Below are positions 26,877-36,816 of a DNA stretch of 64,000 bases, piece by piece. Each line of letters opens with the position of its first letter. Within the stretch, counting starts at the first letter, position 1. The position numbers and the translations under genes were made by a program. The DNA is from Spirochaetota bacterium (GTDB lineage: Bacteria; Spirochaetota; Brevinematia; DTOW01), in contig JANXAC010000005.1 of assembly GCA_025061835.1 (NCBI GenBank), positions 47,387-111,386 of the forward strand, read 5' to 3'. The notes below the pieces were generated by a model. The model did not search any database. It was not told where the DNA came from and was given only the letters and a program-made list of their open reading frames with translations.

Positions 26877-28445
26877 ATGTCTGAAATACTTAACACAGAT
26901 TTTCTTGTTATTGGTCTTGGAGTAGCAGGTGGTATCTGTGCTTATGAATTAGCAAAAAATGGTTTTGATGTTACTGTAATACTCAAAGAATCTAAATATG
27001 ATGATGGGAATACACACTACGCACAGGGTGGTATAGTCTATATAGGTGAGAATGACTCATCAGAACTCATATACAAAGACATAATTTCTGCTGGCGCTGG
27101 TGTCAATAATCCTGAAGCAGTGAGGGTAGTTGCTTACGAAGGTCCAGATATAGTGAGAAGGGTTCTGATTGATGAGTTAGGGGTCAATTTTGACAGGCAA
27201 GACAATGGTGATCTTGAATTCACTGAAGAAGGTGCTCACTCGGTTAAGAGAATAATATTCTCTGGAGATCAAACAGGTAAGTCAATCATATCAAAAATTG
27301 TAGAAAAACTTGAACAGTTTAGTAATGTGAAAATCCTTGAAAGGCACACGGCGATAGACTTAATAACATGGCAATTTCACTCAAAAGATAGATTTAGGAT
27401 GTATAAAGACAAAACTTGTTTAGGTGCGTATGTTCTTGATATAACTACGGGGAAGGTTAAAAATATTCTATCCAAGGCTACAGTATTAGCGACTGGGGGT
27501 ATGGGTAGGGTTTATCTACACAATACAAATCCTGATGTTGCAACGGGTGATGGGTATGCAATGGCTTACAGGATTGGTGCTGAAGTTATAAATATGGAAT
27601 ACACACAGTTTCATCCGACAACTCTCTACCATCCATTAAAGAGAAACTTCCTAATATCAGAATCTGTGAGAGGGGAGGGGGGTGTGATAATAAACTCTTC
27701 AGGAGAACGATTCTTATACAAATACGATAGTAGGGGGGAACTTGCACCTAGAGATATCGTTACTAGGGCTATAATATCAGAGATGAATGAGAGAGAAGAA
27801 GAATGTGTTTTTCTTGATGCAAGAAAGATAGGGAGTAGAGACAAAATAAAGGATAGATTTCCGAACATATTCTCAACGCTTGAGCAGATAGGAATAGATA
27901 TGTCAAGAGACCTTATACCAGTAGTTCCTGCATTTCACTTTCAGTGTGGTGGTGTAAAAACTGATACCTATGGAAAGACCAACATAAAACGTCTTTTTTC
28001 AATAGGTGAAGTTGCTTGTACTGGACTTCACGGTGCGAATAGGTTAGCAAGCACCTCACTTCTTGAAGGAGTAGTCTTCGGATATAGATGTGCAAAGTTT
28101 TTGGTAGAAAACATACACAGAGATTTGTTTAACGAGTTTCCTGAAATTAACACTTGGGTAGATACAGGAACTGAACAATCTGACCCCATACTTATAAAGC
28201 AAGACTGGGATTTGATAAGAAACATAATGTGGAACTACGTAGGACCTATAAGAACAAGAAGAAGACTGAAAAGAGCGTTGAGTGATATAAAAAACCTACT
28301 AAACGACATAGAAGACTTCTATAGAGATGTAAAAGTCAATAGGGATATTATTGAGTTGAGAAACGGTGTTCAAACAGGATTCTTGGTAGCGTTGTCTGCC
28401 TGGTCAAACAGAGAAAGTATAGGCTCACACTACAGGATTGATTAG
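26877..28445 (+). CDS. nadB: L-aspartate oxidase
   Basis: FAD enzyme that oxidises L-aspartate to iminoaspartate in de novo NAD synthesis; in anaerobes fumarate serves as electron acceptor. The 522-residue protein shows the FAD-binding GLGVAGGICAYE, the THYAQGGI segment, HSVKRIIFSGDQTG, the catalytic-region FHPTTLY, SVRGEGGVIINSSGERF and LAPRDIVTRAI, and the FAD-binding GEVACTGLHGANRLASTSLLEG. NadA and NadC are not in the window. The RBS is weak (AGGG). It probably shares a transcript with the beta-helix gene. Confidence 0.93.
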   Translation: MSEILNTDFLVIGLGVAGGICAYELAKNGFDVTVILKESKYDDGNTHYAQGGIVYIGENDSSELIYKDIISAGAGVNNPEAVRVVAYEGPDIVRRVLIDELGVNFDRQDNGDLEFTEEGAHSVKRIIFSGDQTGKSIISKIVEKLEQFSNVKILERHTAIDLITWQFHSKDRFRMYKDKTCLGAYVLDITTGKVKNILSKATVLATGGMGRVYLHNTNPDVATGDGYAMAYRIGAEVINMEYTQFHPTTLYHPLKRNFLISESVRGEGGVIINSSGERFLYKYDSRGELAPRDIVTRAIISEMNEREEECVFLDARKIGSRDKIKDRFPNIFSTLEQIGIDMSRDLIPVVPAFHFQCGGVKTDTYGKTNIKRLFSIGEVACTGLHGANRLASTSLLEGVVFGYRCAKFLVENIHRDLFNEFPEINTWVDTGTEQSDPILIKQDWDLIRNIMWNYVGPIRTRRRLKRALSDIKNLLNDIEDFYRDVKVNRDIIELRNGVQTGFLVALSAWSNRESIGSHYRID

Positions 28446-28522
28446 TAGAAAATCTAAAACAATCAGTAAGGAAGTTCAACAAAAAATACCAAACTCTTGA
28501 CCAAACTTCAGTTAAAAAACTA

Positions 28523-28551
28523 TTGAAAATGGATTTTTTATTTTTTATAAT
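28523..28551 (+). promoter_or_regulatory. Strong promoter of the surface operon
   Basis: TTGAAA (28523-28528), exactly 17 nt, perfect TATAAT (28546-28551). This is the best sigma-70-type promoter in the window and lies about 28 nt before the first gene. It overlaps an in-frame TTG, excluding that longer start. Confidence 0.8.
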
Positions 28552-28579
28552 CTCTTGGAAGTTGATAGAGGAGGCAGGT

Positions 28580-30007
28580 ATGCAGATTGCTAGGATATGT
28601 TTATACTTATGTGTCATCTCTGTAGTTTTGTTTGTCTCCGATGCTTTTGGAGTTACTGCGTCTAATAAGAATATAGTTGTTAGAGTTTTAAGTAGTTGGG
28701 ACCCTTTTGCGATGGGTTGGGAGCCCGATGAACTTTTAATTTCTCCTACTAATGTTTTGAATAAACCGCTCAATGCTATAGTTGATCAGAATGATTTAAC
28801 AAATAATGGTGGTAGGATGCTAACTTATTTTGGTTCTCCTTATCAAAATAAATGTGAACCAACTAATGACTCAGCCTATCCAGGTAGAGAAACAGACACT
28901 TTGACTAAGGCAGAACTTTCAGAGTTGTGGTTTACTTGGGATACTAATGCTATTTATTTTGCTGTGAAGGGACAAACCGCAGGAAGACGCAACAACTTGA
29001 TGATATACTTTGACAGAGAACCAAATAAGGGTAGAACCAGTTTTGTTGAGAGCGTTGTTCACTGGAATAGAGGTGTTTTCTTCTCGGGTTTTGACCCCGA
29101 TATGTATATAGGTTTTTGGAATCCGAATGATAAAGTTGAGTTTGATATAAATCCTGATAAAAGCAAAGGTGGAGTTCAGCTTTTGTCCATAGTTGGAAGT
29201 GACGAAGATGCGTGGATGAGCAGCTACAACGATGGTGGATTATCAGGAACTCCTAACATGAATACTAATATCTTTAACTTTTTCTTTAACGGTGAGTTTG
29301 AACCTGATATGTTTAAGAGGGTTGTTATTGGCAAGATAGCTTGGAGTTTCTTCTTTACGAATGTTAATCCAACGAATATGTGGTTGAAGATAGCAGTTGC
29401 TACAACGGGTCCTGATAGTGGTAACTACAATTATGAGTATATGCCAGACAACTCTACGCCTGTAAACCCTTCATTTAAGTCCGTTGAAGATAATTTTGTA
29501 ATGATAAGAGTTACTGATGGTGATGGAAAGCCTAGGATTGGTGTTAATGTTCGTAATGAAGCATACATTAACTTCTATCCGGGGGTCAAGATTGAAGCCG
29601 ACAAATCTCCAAGGTTCTATATGAAGGTAGTTAGAGGAGGTTTGTCTGGCAAAGAGAATGATGCTCCAAAAGTATTTGCTCCAGCCAAAGGCGACAAGGT
29701 AAGAATTACAATTGGTATAGAGAAAGAGACCGATTTCTTTGCTCAAGGCTACATAAAGATATACGACGAAAGAGGTAATCTCGTAAGGACTATAGCTGAA
29801 AATATAAATCTATCAAAAAACATGCAAGCTGATGCTGCTGATGACTTTCCTGCAACTATTTACGATTTCCCCTACACTTTCATCTGGGATGGTAAGGATG
29901 ACAGGGGTAATATAGTACCTATGGGGAATTACTTCGTTGTAGTTGCAGGTAAAAACATATCTGCTCTTGATACAATAGGTGCTAGACTGATAACAGTTAT
30001 TCACTAG
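28580..30007 (+). CDS. Exported protein with CBM9-like region and FlgD-like C-terminal Ig domain
   Basis: A 475-residue secreted protein. The signal peptide ends near SDAFG. The middle (about residues 90-270) contains LSELWFTWDTNAIYFAVKG and NNLMIYFDRE, a pattern similar to CBM9/glucodextranase-C-like sugar-binding domains. The last about 90 residues carry a FlgD-like Ig motif, GYIKIYDERGNLVRTI followed by FIWDGKDDRGNIVPMGNYFV, often used to attach or sort secreted proteins. It is the first gene of a six-gene surface operon. GAGGAGG lies 6 nt upstream of ATG 28580. Function unknown; surface glycan recognition is the best inference. Confidence 0.72.
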   Translation: MQIARICLYLCVISVVLFVSDAFGVTASNKNIVVRVLSSWDPFAMGWEPDELLISPTNVLNKPLNAIVDQNDLTNNGGRMLTYFGSPYQNKCEPTNDSAYPGRETDTLTKAELSELWFTWDTNAIYFAVKGQTAGRRNNLMIYFDREPNKGRTSFVESVVHWNRGVFFSGFDPDMYIGFWNPNDKVEFDINPDKSKGGVQLLSIVGSDEDAWMSSYNDGGLSGTPNMNTNIFNFFFNGEFEPDMFKRVVIGKIAWSFFFTNVNPTNMWLKIAVATTGPDSGNYNYEYMPDNSTPVNPSFKSVEDNFVMIRVTDGDGKPRIGVNVRNEAYINFYPGVKIEADKSPRFYMKVVRGGLSGKENDAPKVFAPAKGDKVRITIGIEKETDFFAQGYIKIYDERGNLVRTIAENINLSKNMQADAADDFPATIYDFPYTFIWDGKDDRGNIVPMGNYFVVVAGKNISALDTIGARLITVIH

Positions 30008-30019
30008 AGGAGGTGTTTT

Positions 30020-30922
30020 ATGAAGAAGATAATTTTTAGTGTTTTGATAGTTTTGTTATGTTTCAATTTTTCTTTTGCTCTGTTTGAGACTCCTTTTGTT
30101 GGAGGAAGATATATTGCTCTTGGTTTAGCGAATGTAAGCGAGGTAACTGATCCTTATGCGGTTATTTACAATCCAGCAGGATTAGGTTATATAGGTGGAA
30201 TTGCTATTAGTGCTAATTATTCTGAACCTTTTGGTGTTCCTGGAGTGAATCTGATAAATGTTAATGTTGCTGGTAATGTTGTTGATATAGTTCAAGTTGG
30301 ACTAACATTTTCATCTTATGGTGCTGATATCAGTGCTACTTCTGGACTGAGATATCTCATTGCTGGAATGAGTTTAGCCAAGAGTTTTGAACTATCCGAC
30401 ATTATTGCTTTCTTGGATAGTTTTAGCATAGGTTTATCTGGTAAGGGACTTGGTTTATCTTTGAGAGGTTATGAACTAGATGAGTCTGCCAACACTGATA
30501 AATGGAACTTTAACTTTGATGCTGGTATTAATCTGTCTATGTTTGATGAACTTCTGAAACTTGGAGTTGTTGGATATAATCTGATACCTACTAAGTTTTC
30601 TTTTTTAACGGGGACTCAAGGAACTGAAGTATATTCCGCTTTAAAGGTAGGTACTTCTATTTATCTTATCAAACCATATATGAAGGCTTTTGGATCTTAT
30701 AGTTTAGGTCTTAATTCCTCTTCTCCTTTTAGTTTTTCTGTTGGAACTGAAGTATCTTATGCTGATACCATATTCACAAGGATCGGTCTGGAGAATAATA
30801 GAATTACGATGGGACTTGGACTAAAAGGACCGGGATTTGAATTGAACTTTGGAGTCCAGAACAGAGGTAATCTTGGATGGTATTATCAGGCTGATGTTAT
30901 AGGATTTGTAGATATTTTCTAA
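30020..30922 (+). CDS. PorV/UPF0164-like outer-membrane beta-barrel
   Basis: A 300-residue outer-membrane protein. After the signal peptide (ending NFSFA) it starts GGRYIALGLANVSEVTDPYAVIYNPAGL, in segments matching the PorV/FadL-like UPF0164 family hallmark of an ALG...ANV...D...A..NPAGL loop. About twelve amphipathic strands follow and it ends VDIF with the C-terminal Phe required for BAM insertion. In Bacteroidetes and spirochaete-type systems, PorV-like barrels escort surface lipoproteins or C-terminally sorted proteins. Its place next to a FlgD-tail protein fits that idea. GAGGAGG precedes the ATG, 12 nt after the previous gene. Confidence 0.75.
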   Translation: MKKIIFSVLIVLLCFNFSFALFETPFVGGRYIALGLANVSEVTDPYAVIYNPAGLGYIGGIAISANYSEPFGVPGVNLINVNVAGNVVDIVQVGLTFSSYGADISATSGLRYLIAGMSLAKSFELSDIIAFLDSFSIGLSGKGLGLSLRGYELDESANTDKWNFNFDAGINLSMFDELLKLGVVGYNLIPTKFSFLTGTQGTEVYSALKVGTSIYLIKPYMKAFGSYSLGLNSSSPFSFSVGTEVSYADTIFTRIGLENNRITMGLGLKGPGFELNFGVQNRGNLGWYYQADVIGFVDIF

Positions 30923-30939
30923 TTTAGTGGGGGTGTTTT

Positions 30940-32661
30940 ATGAATAGGATTTATTTGATCGTTTTGATCAACCTTGTTGTAGTCTATTCTGTATTTGCTG
31001 GTGTTGAGTTTGGGACCTATGCTAAAGTAGGATCTTCAATAAGGTCTGATGTCGTTACGAATGATATTAGGATATGGTCACTAGAACAAGGCTCTCCTTA
31101 TGGAAACTTTGAGATAAACCTTCAAGGTGCCGCTGCACCAGGAATAAACTTCTGGACGATATACAAGTCATCATTTAATAGCACTTACTCAAGCGGAGGG
31201 TATTTACCAGAGTCTTTGTATTTGGGTAGAAGTGATGTCGCTGCTCAGATTCAGTTCTGGCAGAAGTGGGGGGAGGCTGCGTTTTTCTATAACCAAGGTT
31301 GGAGAGTGAATATGTATCAGCCTCTCCTTCAGTTTTCTGCTGGAGTAGGAACTGCTCAAAATGGTGGCGTTTTTGCAAGATTTCCAAATATCTTTGGAAG
31401 TGGTTTTGAGTTTAAAACGACCTTGATAGACTACGCGAACGAAATAAATGAAAAATCTGTTCAAGAGAACAAAAATGAAACTGCGGTAGTTTTCAGAATC
31501 TCTAGGTATGATATCAAAGATCCAATAGGCAATACTTTCGGTATAGGATCTACTGGTGGTTTTCTTATCTATCAACTTCCAAGAAATACTAATGATTGGA
31601 GTGTTTATATTGAGGATTCTTGGAAGAAAGGACAGTATAATGTTCTAGGTTTGGATTTGAGTTATGGTGGAAGCATTCCAGGTTTTTCTGGATTTTCCTT
31701 CAACCTATCTGGTGAGGTTGGAAGGTCTTTTGCTCCTGAGAGTATAAATCTACCAGCACCGTCAGGTTGGAACGAAAGTGATTGGATGTTAAATAGGTTT
31801 GTCCTTGGTGATAGTAATGCAATAGTTTATAAGTATGTAATTAAGATGGGATACGACAACCCAAGATTGATTGGTGGTATAGAATTTACCTTCTCAAGTG
31901 TTGGACTTCAACCTAACTTCAGGCAGTATCTTGGTGGAAATGCCGACCCTGCAAGCGGTAGACAGAATGACTATTTTGAGCAATTCGTTCAACTATCCTA
32001 TGCATTTCCTGTTAAGTTTGTAAATATAAAATCGTTTATGAAGTATTCACATAACTATGATTGGCCTATATGGACTGATTCAGAAGGTAAGCAACACGAT
32101 GACTATAACATATGGCAATTCTTGTTCCAAGAGAAAATGGTTAGTAAGAACGCTTCACACTACCTTGAGTGGATAACAGAACTCTACGCATCTTTTAAGG
32201 GAGGTGTTAAGTTTATAGGAGAACTGCAGCAATACTTCGGTAGAGATTACTTATTACAGGTAGGTTCTACAAACTGGTTTAGACATTTAGTTTTGTCTCT
32301 TGACTTTGAGAATGAATTTGCGAAAATAAGGCCTATGCTAAAGTTGTTTAACTTACAGGATCCCAATAAGTTTTTCTTAGGATTTGGACTTGAATCTACG
32401 GTAAATCTACTGTCTTGGGTTAAGTTTTATTCAAGACTTGGTGTAATGAGAGGTTATCAAGAGAGAGTTTCAAGAAGCGGAGCATTATCCTGGACATCTT
32501 TCTTCGGACAACTACAGGTATATCCTGCACCTAACACAAGAGTTCTATTGTCTTACGGTAATGGAGGACATATGGATACGGGACTCGTTGGTGATGTTGA
32601 CTTTGTAAGAGGTGCAGAAACAGAGAATAGGGTTAATGTTGAAGCAGAGATGTATTTCTAA
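30940..32661 (+). CDS. Large outer-membrane beta-barrel protein
   Basis: A 573-residue protein with a signal peptide ending VFAGVEF. The rest is rich in alternating hydrophobic/polar strands with many aromatic girdle residues, and ends VEAEMYF, so it should be an outer-membrane barrel with perhaps 20 or more strands. No named family was recognised. Length and composition resemble substrate-specific porins. It is the third gene of the surface operon, 17 nt after the PorV-like gene. The two paralogues that follow have a similar plan but no obvious sequence identity with it. Confidence 0.7.
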   Translation: MNRIYLIVLINLVVVYSVFAGVEFGTYAKVGSSIRSDVVTNDIRIWSLEQGSPYGNFEINLQGAAAPGINFWTIYKSSFNSTYSSGGYLPESLYLGRSDVAAQIQFWQKWGEAAFFYNQGWRVNMYQPLLQFSAGVGTAQNGGVFARFPNIFGSGFEFKTTLIDYANEINEKSVQENKNETAVVFRISRYDIKDPIGNTFGIGSTGGFLIYQLPRNTNDWSVYIEDSWKKGQYNVLGLDLSYGGSIPGFSGFSFNLSGEVGRSFAPESINLPAPSGWNESDWMLNRFVLGDSNAIVYKYVIKMGYDNPRLIGGIEFTFSSVGLQPNFRQYLGGNADPASGRQNDYFEQFVQLSYAFPVKFVNIKSFMKYSHNYDWPIWTDSEGKQHDDYNIWQFLFQEKMVSKNASHYLEWITELYASFKGGVKFIGELQQYFGRDYLLQVGSTNWFRHLVLSLDFENEFAKIRPMLKLFNLQDPNKFFLGFGLESTVNLLSWVKFYSRLGVMRGYQERVSRSGALSWTSFFGQLQVYPAPNTRVLLSYGNGGHMDTGLVGDVDFVRGAETENRVNVEAEMYF

Positions 32662-32680
32662 AATTTGAGGAGGTGTTAGT

Positions 32681-34486
32681 ATGAAAAGAATCTTATTTAT
32701 TGTAATTTTGGTTGTGTTTGCTAGTATTTCGTTTGCTGGTGTTAAACCTTTTATTGATGCTTACTTTTCAACTTCCCTGGTTCAGAATGTTGATGATAAG
32801 TACTTAAGAGAGCATTATGGTCCTTATAGGTTCGGACAGCAGTATGGCGATAACAGATGGTATTTGAGAGATAGTAGGTTATCCTTCATCTTCGGGCTTG
32901 GAGTTAAAGAAGAGAATCTGTTTGGTTCTGTTGATTTCTATATGAATTCCTTCTTGGATGGTTCTACAATACTTGATATAAATAGTGGAGTAGTCGGATA
33001 TTCTGATGAAATATTCACTGTCAAGGGATTCTTCAAGAATAGAGCGATTAAGTTTAGAAATTCACATTCCGAGATGTTCTTTAGTTATCTTCCATCTCTC
33101 CAACTTTTCTCTTCAACATTCTCAAGAGCACACTGGTTTGTCCCATACTTCCTATACCCCATAGAGTTTATTGACGGTTCAGTTGAGATATTCTCAACTG
33201 CCAGAGAAGATACTACCAACCTAGTGTATAGTGGAAAAGATTACTATGGAATGTATGTAAGCTATTTTGATGGTATCATTGATGTAGAGGGATATTTTGC
33301 AAAGAATATATATGGTAGTATTGGGGATTTTCAAAATTCATCGTTTTTCAATCTTTTTACTACTGGTAATTTCGGAGGTCTTAAAATAGGTGGTGCTGGT
33401 AATGTAGGTATTGGAGATATATATATTGGAGCTCTATATAGAGAGATGACTACGAATAACCTAGGTTACTTAATGAAGACAAGCGACTATAGGTGGTTTT
33501 ACCTATTTCCAGTTATTAGTAGTAATAACTATACTGTTTCTTTGCCATACATAGCTTTGTTTCCTACTTCCTACGCTTTTATAGGAGGATATATTTCTTT
33601 TGATATAGTGGATCTTGCATATCTAGGTCTTGAAGGAGGAGTTCTCAGAGACTTGATATATATTGGAACGAATAGAACGGAAATAGGTAGTATATATGCT
33701 GTTGGTGGTTTGATGTTTAAGGGCATTGAGGGTATGAAAGTAGAGGTAAGTAGTTTGGCAGTTTTGCCTGAAAAAACTTCAAATATAACAGTGTTAGGTA
33801 TTGATTTTAAGTCTTATACGTACTACAATATTCCCCTTATTACTGATGAAGATGAAATTAAGACATTGCTAAAGTTGAGTTTGAGGGATAACAAGATTGA
33901 AAAGCCCTCAAAATCAGTTACTACTGTTGTTGGTATAGGTAACGTTGGATATCTCGGAGGAGACGTATCTATTGATTTATTAGGTTACATTAACAATAGT
34001 TCTATATGGGACTCAGTAATCTCTATCTCAACGAACATACTTTACAGTGATTTGAGGTTATATACTGGATATAGGCTTTCTTCACTATTTGACAGCAAAA
34101 CTAGAAAGGAGATAGGTGATAATCTGTGGCTTAAAGTTGGTGGTAGGAGTTTTGTCCAAGTTGGAGATGTGAATGTAGGTAATGTAGGAGAGAATGTTTT
34201 CCTAACACCATACATAGGCATATGGTATCAGATACCTAAAGTTGATTCGTATATTACAATCTCTTATGGGTGGTATGGTATGACGAGTGTGAATGATTTA
34301 GATTTAGGTAGAAATTTGGAAGCAGTCGTGGTTATATATAATGGTGCTAAGGATTTTAGTAGTGGTTTGGTTATGCCTGATAATCTGGCATCAACGATAT
34401 ACTCCGATGGGAAAAGGATTAACACTGGTGAATACAAACTTGCGGTTGAGCCTACTATAAGGTTTGATATGTATATTAAGTATTAA
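32681..34486 (+). CDS. Outer-membrane beta-barrel, tandem paralogue A
   Basis: A 601-residue exported barrel protein (signal ending SFAGVKP) that ends FDMYIKY. Around residues 155-185 it has PIEFIDGS, then DTTNL, then GKDYYGMYV. The next gene has the equivalent PVEFMDGT, DTTNL, GRDLGGFYA at the same relative place, so the two are diverged tandem duplicates. Both also share the start pattern of a short VKPF/VKFKG strand after the signal and a long polar N-terminal loop. No family recognised. GAGGAGG precedes the ATG. Confidence 0.7.
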   Translation: MKRILFIVILVVFASISFAGVKPFIDAYFSTSLVQNVDDKYLREHYGPYRFGQQYGDNRWYLRDSRLSFIFGLGVKEENLFGSVDFYMNSFLDGSTILDINSGVVGYSDEIFTVKGFFKNRAIKFRNSHSEMFFSYLPSLQLFSSTFSRAHWFVPYFLYPIEFIDGSVEIFSTAREDTTNLVYSGKDYYGMYVSYFDGIIDVEGYFAKNIYGSIGDFQNSSFFNLFTTGNFGGLKIGGAGNVGIGDIYIGALYREMTTNNLGYLMKTSDYRWFYLFPVISSNNYTVSLPYIALFPTSYAFIGGYISFDIVDLAYLGLEGGVLRDLIYIGTNRTEIGSIYAVGGLMFKGIEGMKVEVSSLAVLPEKTSNITVLGIDFKSYTYYNIPLITDEDEIKTLLKLSLRDNKIEKPSKSVTTVVGIGNVGYLGGDVSIDLLGYINNSSIWDSVISISTNILYSDLRLYTGYRLSSLFDSKTRKEIGDNLWLKVGGRSFVQVGDVNVGNVGENVFLTPYIGIWYQIPKVDSYITISYGWYGMTSVNDLDLGRNLEAVVVIYNGAKDFSSGLVMPDNLASTIYSDGKRINTGEYKLAVEPTIRFDMYIKY

Positions 34487-34497
34487 GGAGGTGCTTT

Positions 34498-36336
34498 ATG
34501 AGAGTGGCTTTTATTAGTCTTTTTGTATTGATGGTTTTCGTTTCAATAACCTTTGGTGCTGTTAAGTTTAAGGGAGATTTGATTACGATAGGTGATTTCA
34601 AGTATATGCAATCAAACTATGTGTATAACAATACACCAACATCTCCCTATTTAGGACTTGACAATGTTGAATTCATTGTAAATTTTGAGACGAAACTAGA
34701 ACTAACGTCAGACATATTCGGAATAGCAAATGTAATAGTTCAACCGACTACTAAATTTAAGCATACTGCCTTTGATAGTTTGATGATAAACTACATCCAC
34801 AAAGCTAGTAAAGTCAGAATAATACCGTTTTATAGAAGTAGGGTGGTAAAATTTGATGATCCTGAAAACTCTATAGGATACTTTAACTCGTGGGTTATTT
34901 CTTCTAGCATCTTTGGCGTTAGTAATGTTATAAATAGTAAGGTTGACAACGAAGGGTTCTATGTTGACTCTTCTTCTACAGCTAGACCTGGAGGGATACC
35001 GTATCTACTAAGACCTGTTGAGTTTATGGATGGGACCATTGCTTCCATGCCTGGTATGGGGGATGATACAACTAATCTTTCTCTAGTTGGTAGAGACCTT
35101 GGAGGTTTTTATGCTGAACAGAGAGCTAAAGGATACTTGTGGCAAATTTTCTTAGGTTCATACTTCATAGATGGTAGTGAAGGTGCTTTGAACTTATCTG
35201 GTGGTGCTAATGTTAAGGTAGATGTTTTTGAGATTGAGGATATTGCTTCATTCTCCTTAGGTCTAGATGGAATATTTTACTCTTTCGGTAATAACTACAA
35301 CCTGGTTGATTACTATGACTTGATTAATACCTATAGGATAGGTATTATTCCAAATAAAGGTTTTAGAACTTCAGAAACCTTTAATGCGTATCTTATAGTT
35401 TCTAGTGATTTTGCGTCACTTTATGTTAAAGGGGGTATCATAGGTCAAGGAACTATACAAGTAAGTAATAATACAATAAATGTTTACAGAGAAAACATAA
35501 ATGCAAATGGTATAAGGTTCTCCGGTGGATTGTTTTCAGATTTTGTAGAAGGTATAAAATCTCAAGTTTCTGGAGAATACATTACTCTAAATGTTTACAC
35601 AAACACGAATGTGAATGCTTTCTACAATTCTACTAGACTTGCTGTAAATGGTAAGGTTCTTAGTGAGTATGAGTTAATCATAGGAGGTATCACTAGGTTA
35701 TTGCTAGAAGGTTCTTATGTACAAGAAAAGTCTTTAAACGATGTATATAGGTTTATAGAGTATCAGGGTGTTGACCTAGCTGGACAGGGTAGAGTTTCAC
35801 TTCTTGGAGGTATAAATGCGAAAGCAGGATTAGGCTTTGTAGATTTGTTTGAGTTTTTGGGGCTTTCTGTAGTTGGATCATATCAAACTATCTCGTTTAA
35901 ACCTGAGGAATTTACTAGTGTAAAAAGACAATATAATGCTAATATAATAGAAGTAAGAGGAGATATTGATATATCATTTGGGATCATAGGTTTTGAAGGA
36001 TTTGGTATTAATGTAGGTGGGAGATACTTTTCTTGGAGTGATAATCTGAGAAGTAGTAGATTACTACTTAATATTATTGATGATACCAAAGACATATCTG
36101 TAACATATATATCACCTGCGGGATATTTGTATTACAGAACAGACAACATGAGCATAAGATTGGGTTATGGTTATCCTTTATTTGGTAGCACTTATGATCT
36201 AGATTTTGGACTGGTCTCTGACGCTATCAAGAATTATCTCTATAAAGGACCTGATGGCAAGTTTGAGGGTTTCTACGCAGATTATATTCTACAAAACTTA
36301 CCTAGAATTTATGTTGACTTAAAGATTAGTTTTTAG
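34498..36336 (+). CDS. Outer-membrane beta-barrel, tandem paralogue B
   Basis: A 612-residue exported protein (signal ending TFGAVKF) with barrel-like alternation and a final ISF. It is the partner of the preceding gene: both carry the block P-x-EF-x-DG ... DTTNL ... G-x-D-x-x-x-x-Y near residue 180. The rest has diverged, which suggests different substrates or hetero-oligomerisation. AAGGAGG lies 7 nt before the ATG, and the gap to paralogue A is 11 nt. The loops are rich in Asn, Tyr and Ser, typical of surface-exposed regions. Confidence 0.7.
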   Translation: MRVAFISLFVLMVFVSITFGAVKFKGDLITIGDFKYMQSNYVYNNTPTSPYLGLDNVEFIVNFETKLELTSDIFGIANVIVQPTTKFKHTAFDSLMINYIHKASKVRIIPFYRSRVVKFDDPENSIGYFNSWVISSSIFGVSNVINSKVDNEGFYVDSSSTARPGGIPYLLRPVEFMDGTIASMPGMGDDTTNLSLVGRDLGGFYAEQRAKGYLWQIFLGSYFIDGSEGALNLSGGANVKVDVFEIEDIASFSLGLDGIFYSFGNNYNLVDYYDLINTYRIGIIPNKGFRTSETFNAYLIVSSDFASLYVKGGIIGQGTIQVSNNTINVYRENINANGIRFSGGLFSDFVEGIKSQVSGEYITLNVYTNTNVNAFYNSTRLAVNGKVLSEYELIIGGITRLLLEGSYVQEKSLNDVYRFIEYQGVDLAGQGRVSLLGGINAKAGLGFVDLFEFLGLSVVGSYQTISFKPEEFTSVKRQYNANIIEVRGDIDISFGIIGFEGFGINVGGRYFSWSDNLRSSRLLLNIIDDTKDISVTYISPAGYLYYRTDNMSIRLGYGYPLFGSTYDLDFGLVSDAIKNYLYKGPDGKFEGFYADYILQNLPRIYVDLKISF

Positions 36337-36362
36337 TAGTATAAAATTAGTGGAGGCAGTGT

Positions 36363-36803
36363 ATGAAGGTTGTAAGGTTAATTTCAATCTCTATTGCGAT
36401 GTTAATCTCATTATCTTTGCTAAGCTCTTGCTTACTTTGGGATGTATTGAAGGATAGGTATATACCTTATGAAGTTGTTGGCAAGGATCCTGAGACTGGA
36501 AAACTTATAGTGAAGTTCACTTTTGATAGACCTGCTGCAACTACCGTTCATCTTGCGGGTCAGTTTAACAGTTGGACTGCCCCACCTTCTCAAGGAACTC
36601 CTGGCACTGACAATGTTCCAATTGAGATGAAAAAGGATGAGAAAACTGGATATTGGACTGTTGAATGGAAAATAAGACCGGGTAGATGGCAGTATAAGTA
36701 TGTTATAGATGGTGGAGTTGTTTGGTCAGAGGACCAGGCAAACCCATTGAAAGAAAATGATGGTTTTGGCGGCTACAACTCTGTCGCTATACTGAGTGAG
36801 TAG
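36363..36803 (+). CDS. Lipoprotein with CBM48 (glycogen-binding-like) domain
   Basis: A 146-residue lipoprotein with a signal peptide and lipobox LSSC (Cys23). The remaining residues form one E-set/CBM48 domain: KFTFDRPAATTVHLAGQFN, SWTAPP, MKKDEKTGYWTVEWKI and RWQYKYVIDGGVVW, ending DGFGGYNSVAIL. Aromatic residues at the usual starch/glycogen-contacting positions (W in NSW, W in GRWQYKY) are kept. It closes the surface operon and is probably anchored in the outer membrane. It is related to the secreted protein at 6651-7229. Binding to an alpha-glucan is plausible but not shown. Confidence 0.8.
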   Translation: MKVVRLISISIAMLISLSLLSSCLLWDVLKDRYIPYEVVGKDPETGKLIVKFTFDRPAATTVHLAGQFNSWTAPPSQGTPGTDNVPIEMKKDEKTGYWTVEWKIRPGRWQYKYVIDGGVVWSEDQANPLKENDGFGGYNSVAILSE

Positions 36804-36816
36804 CATGTTATTCCTT

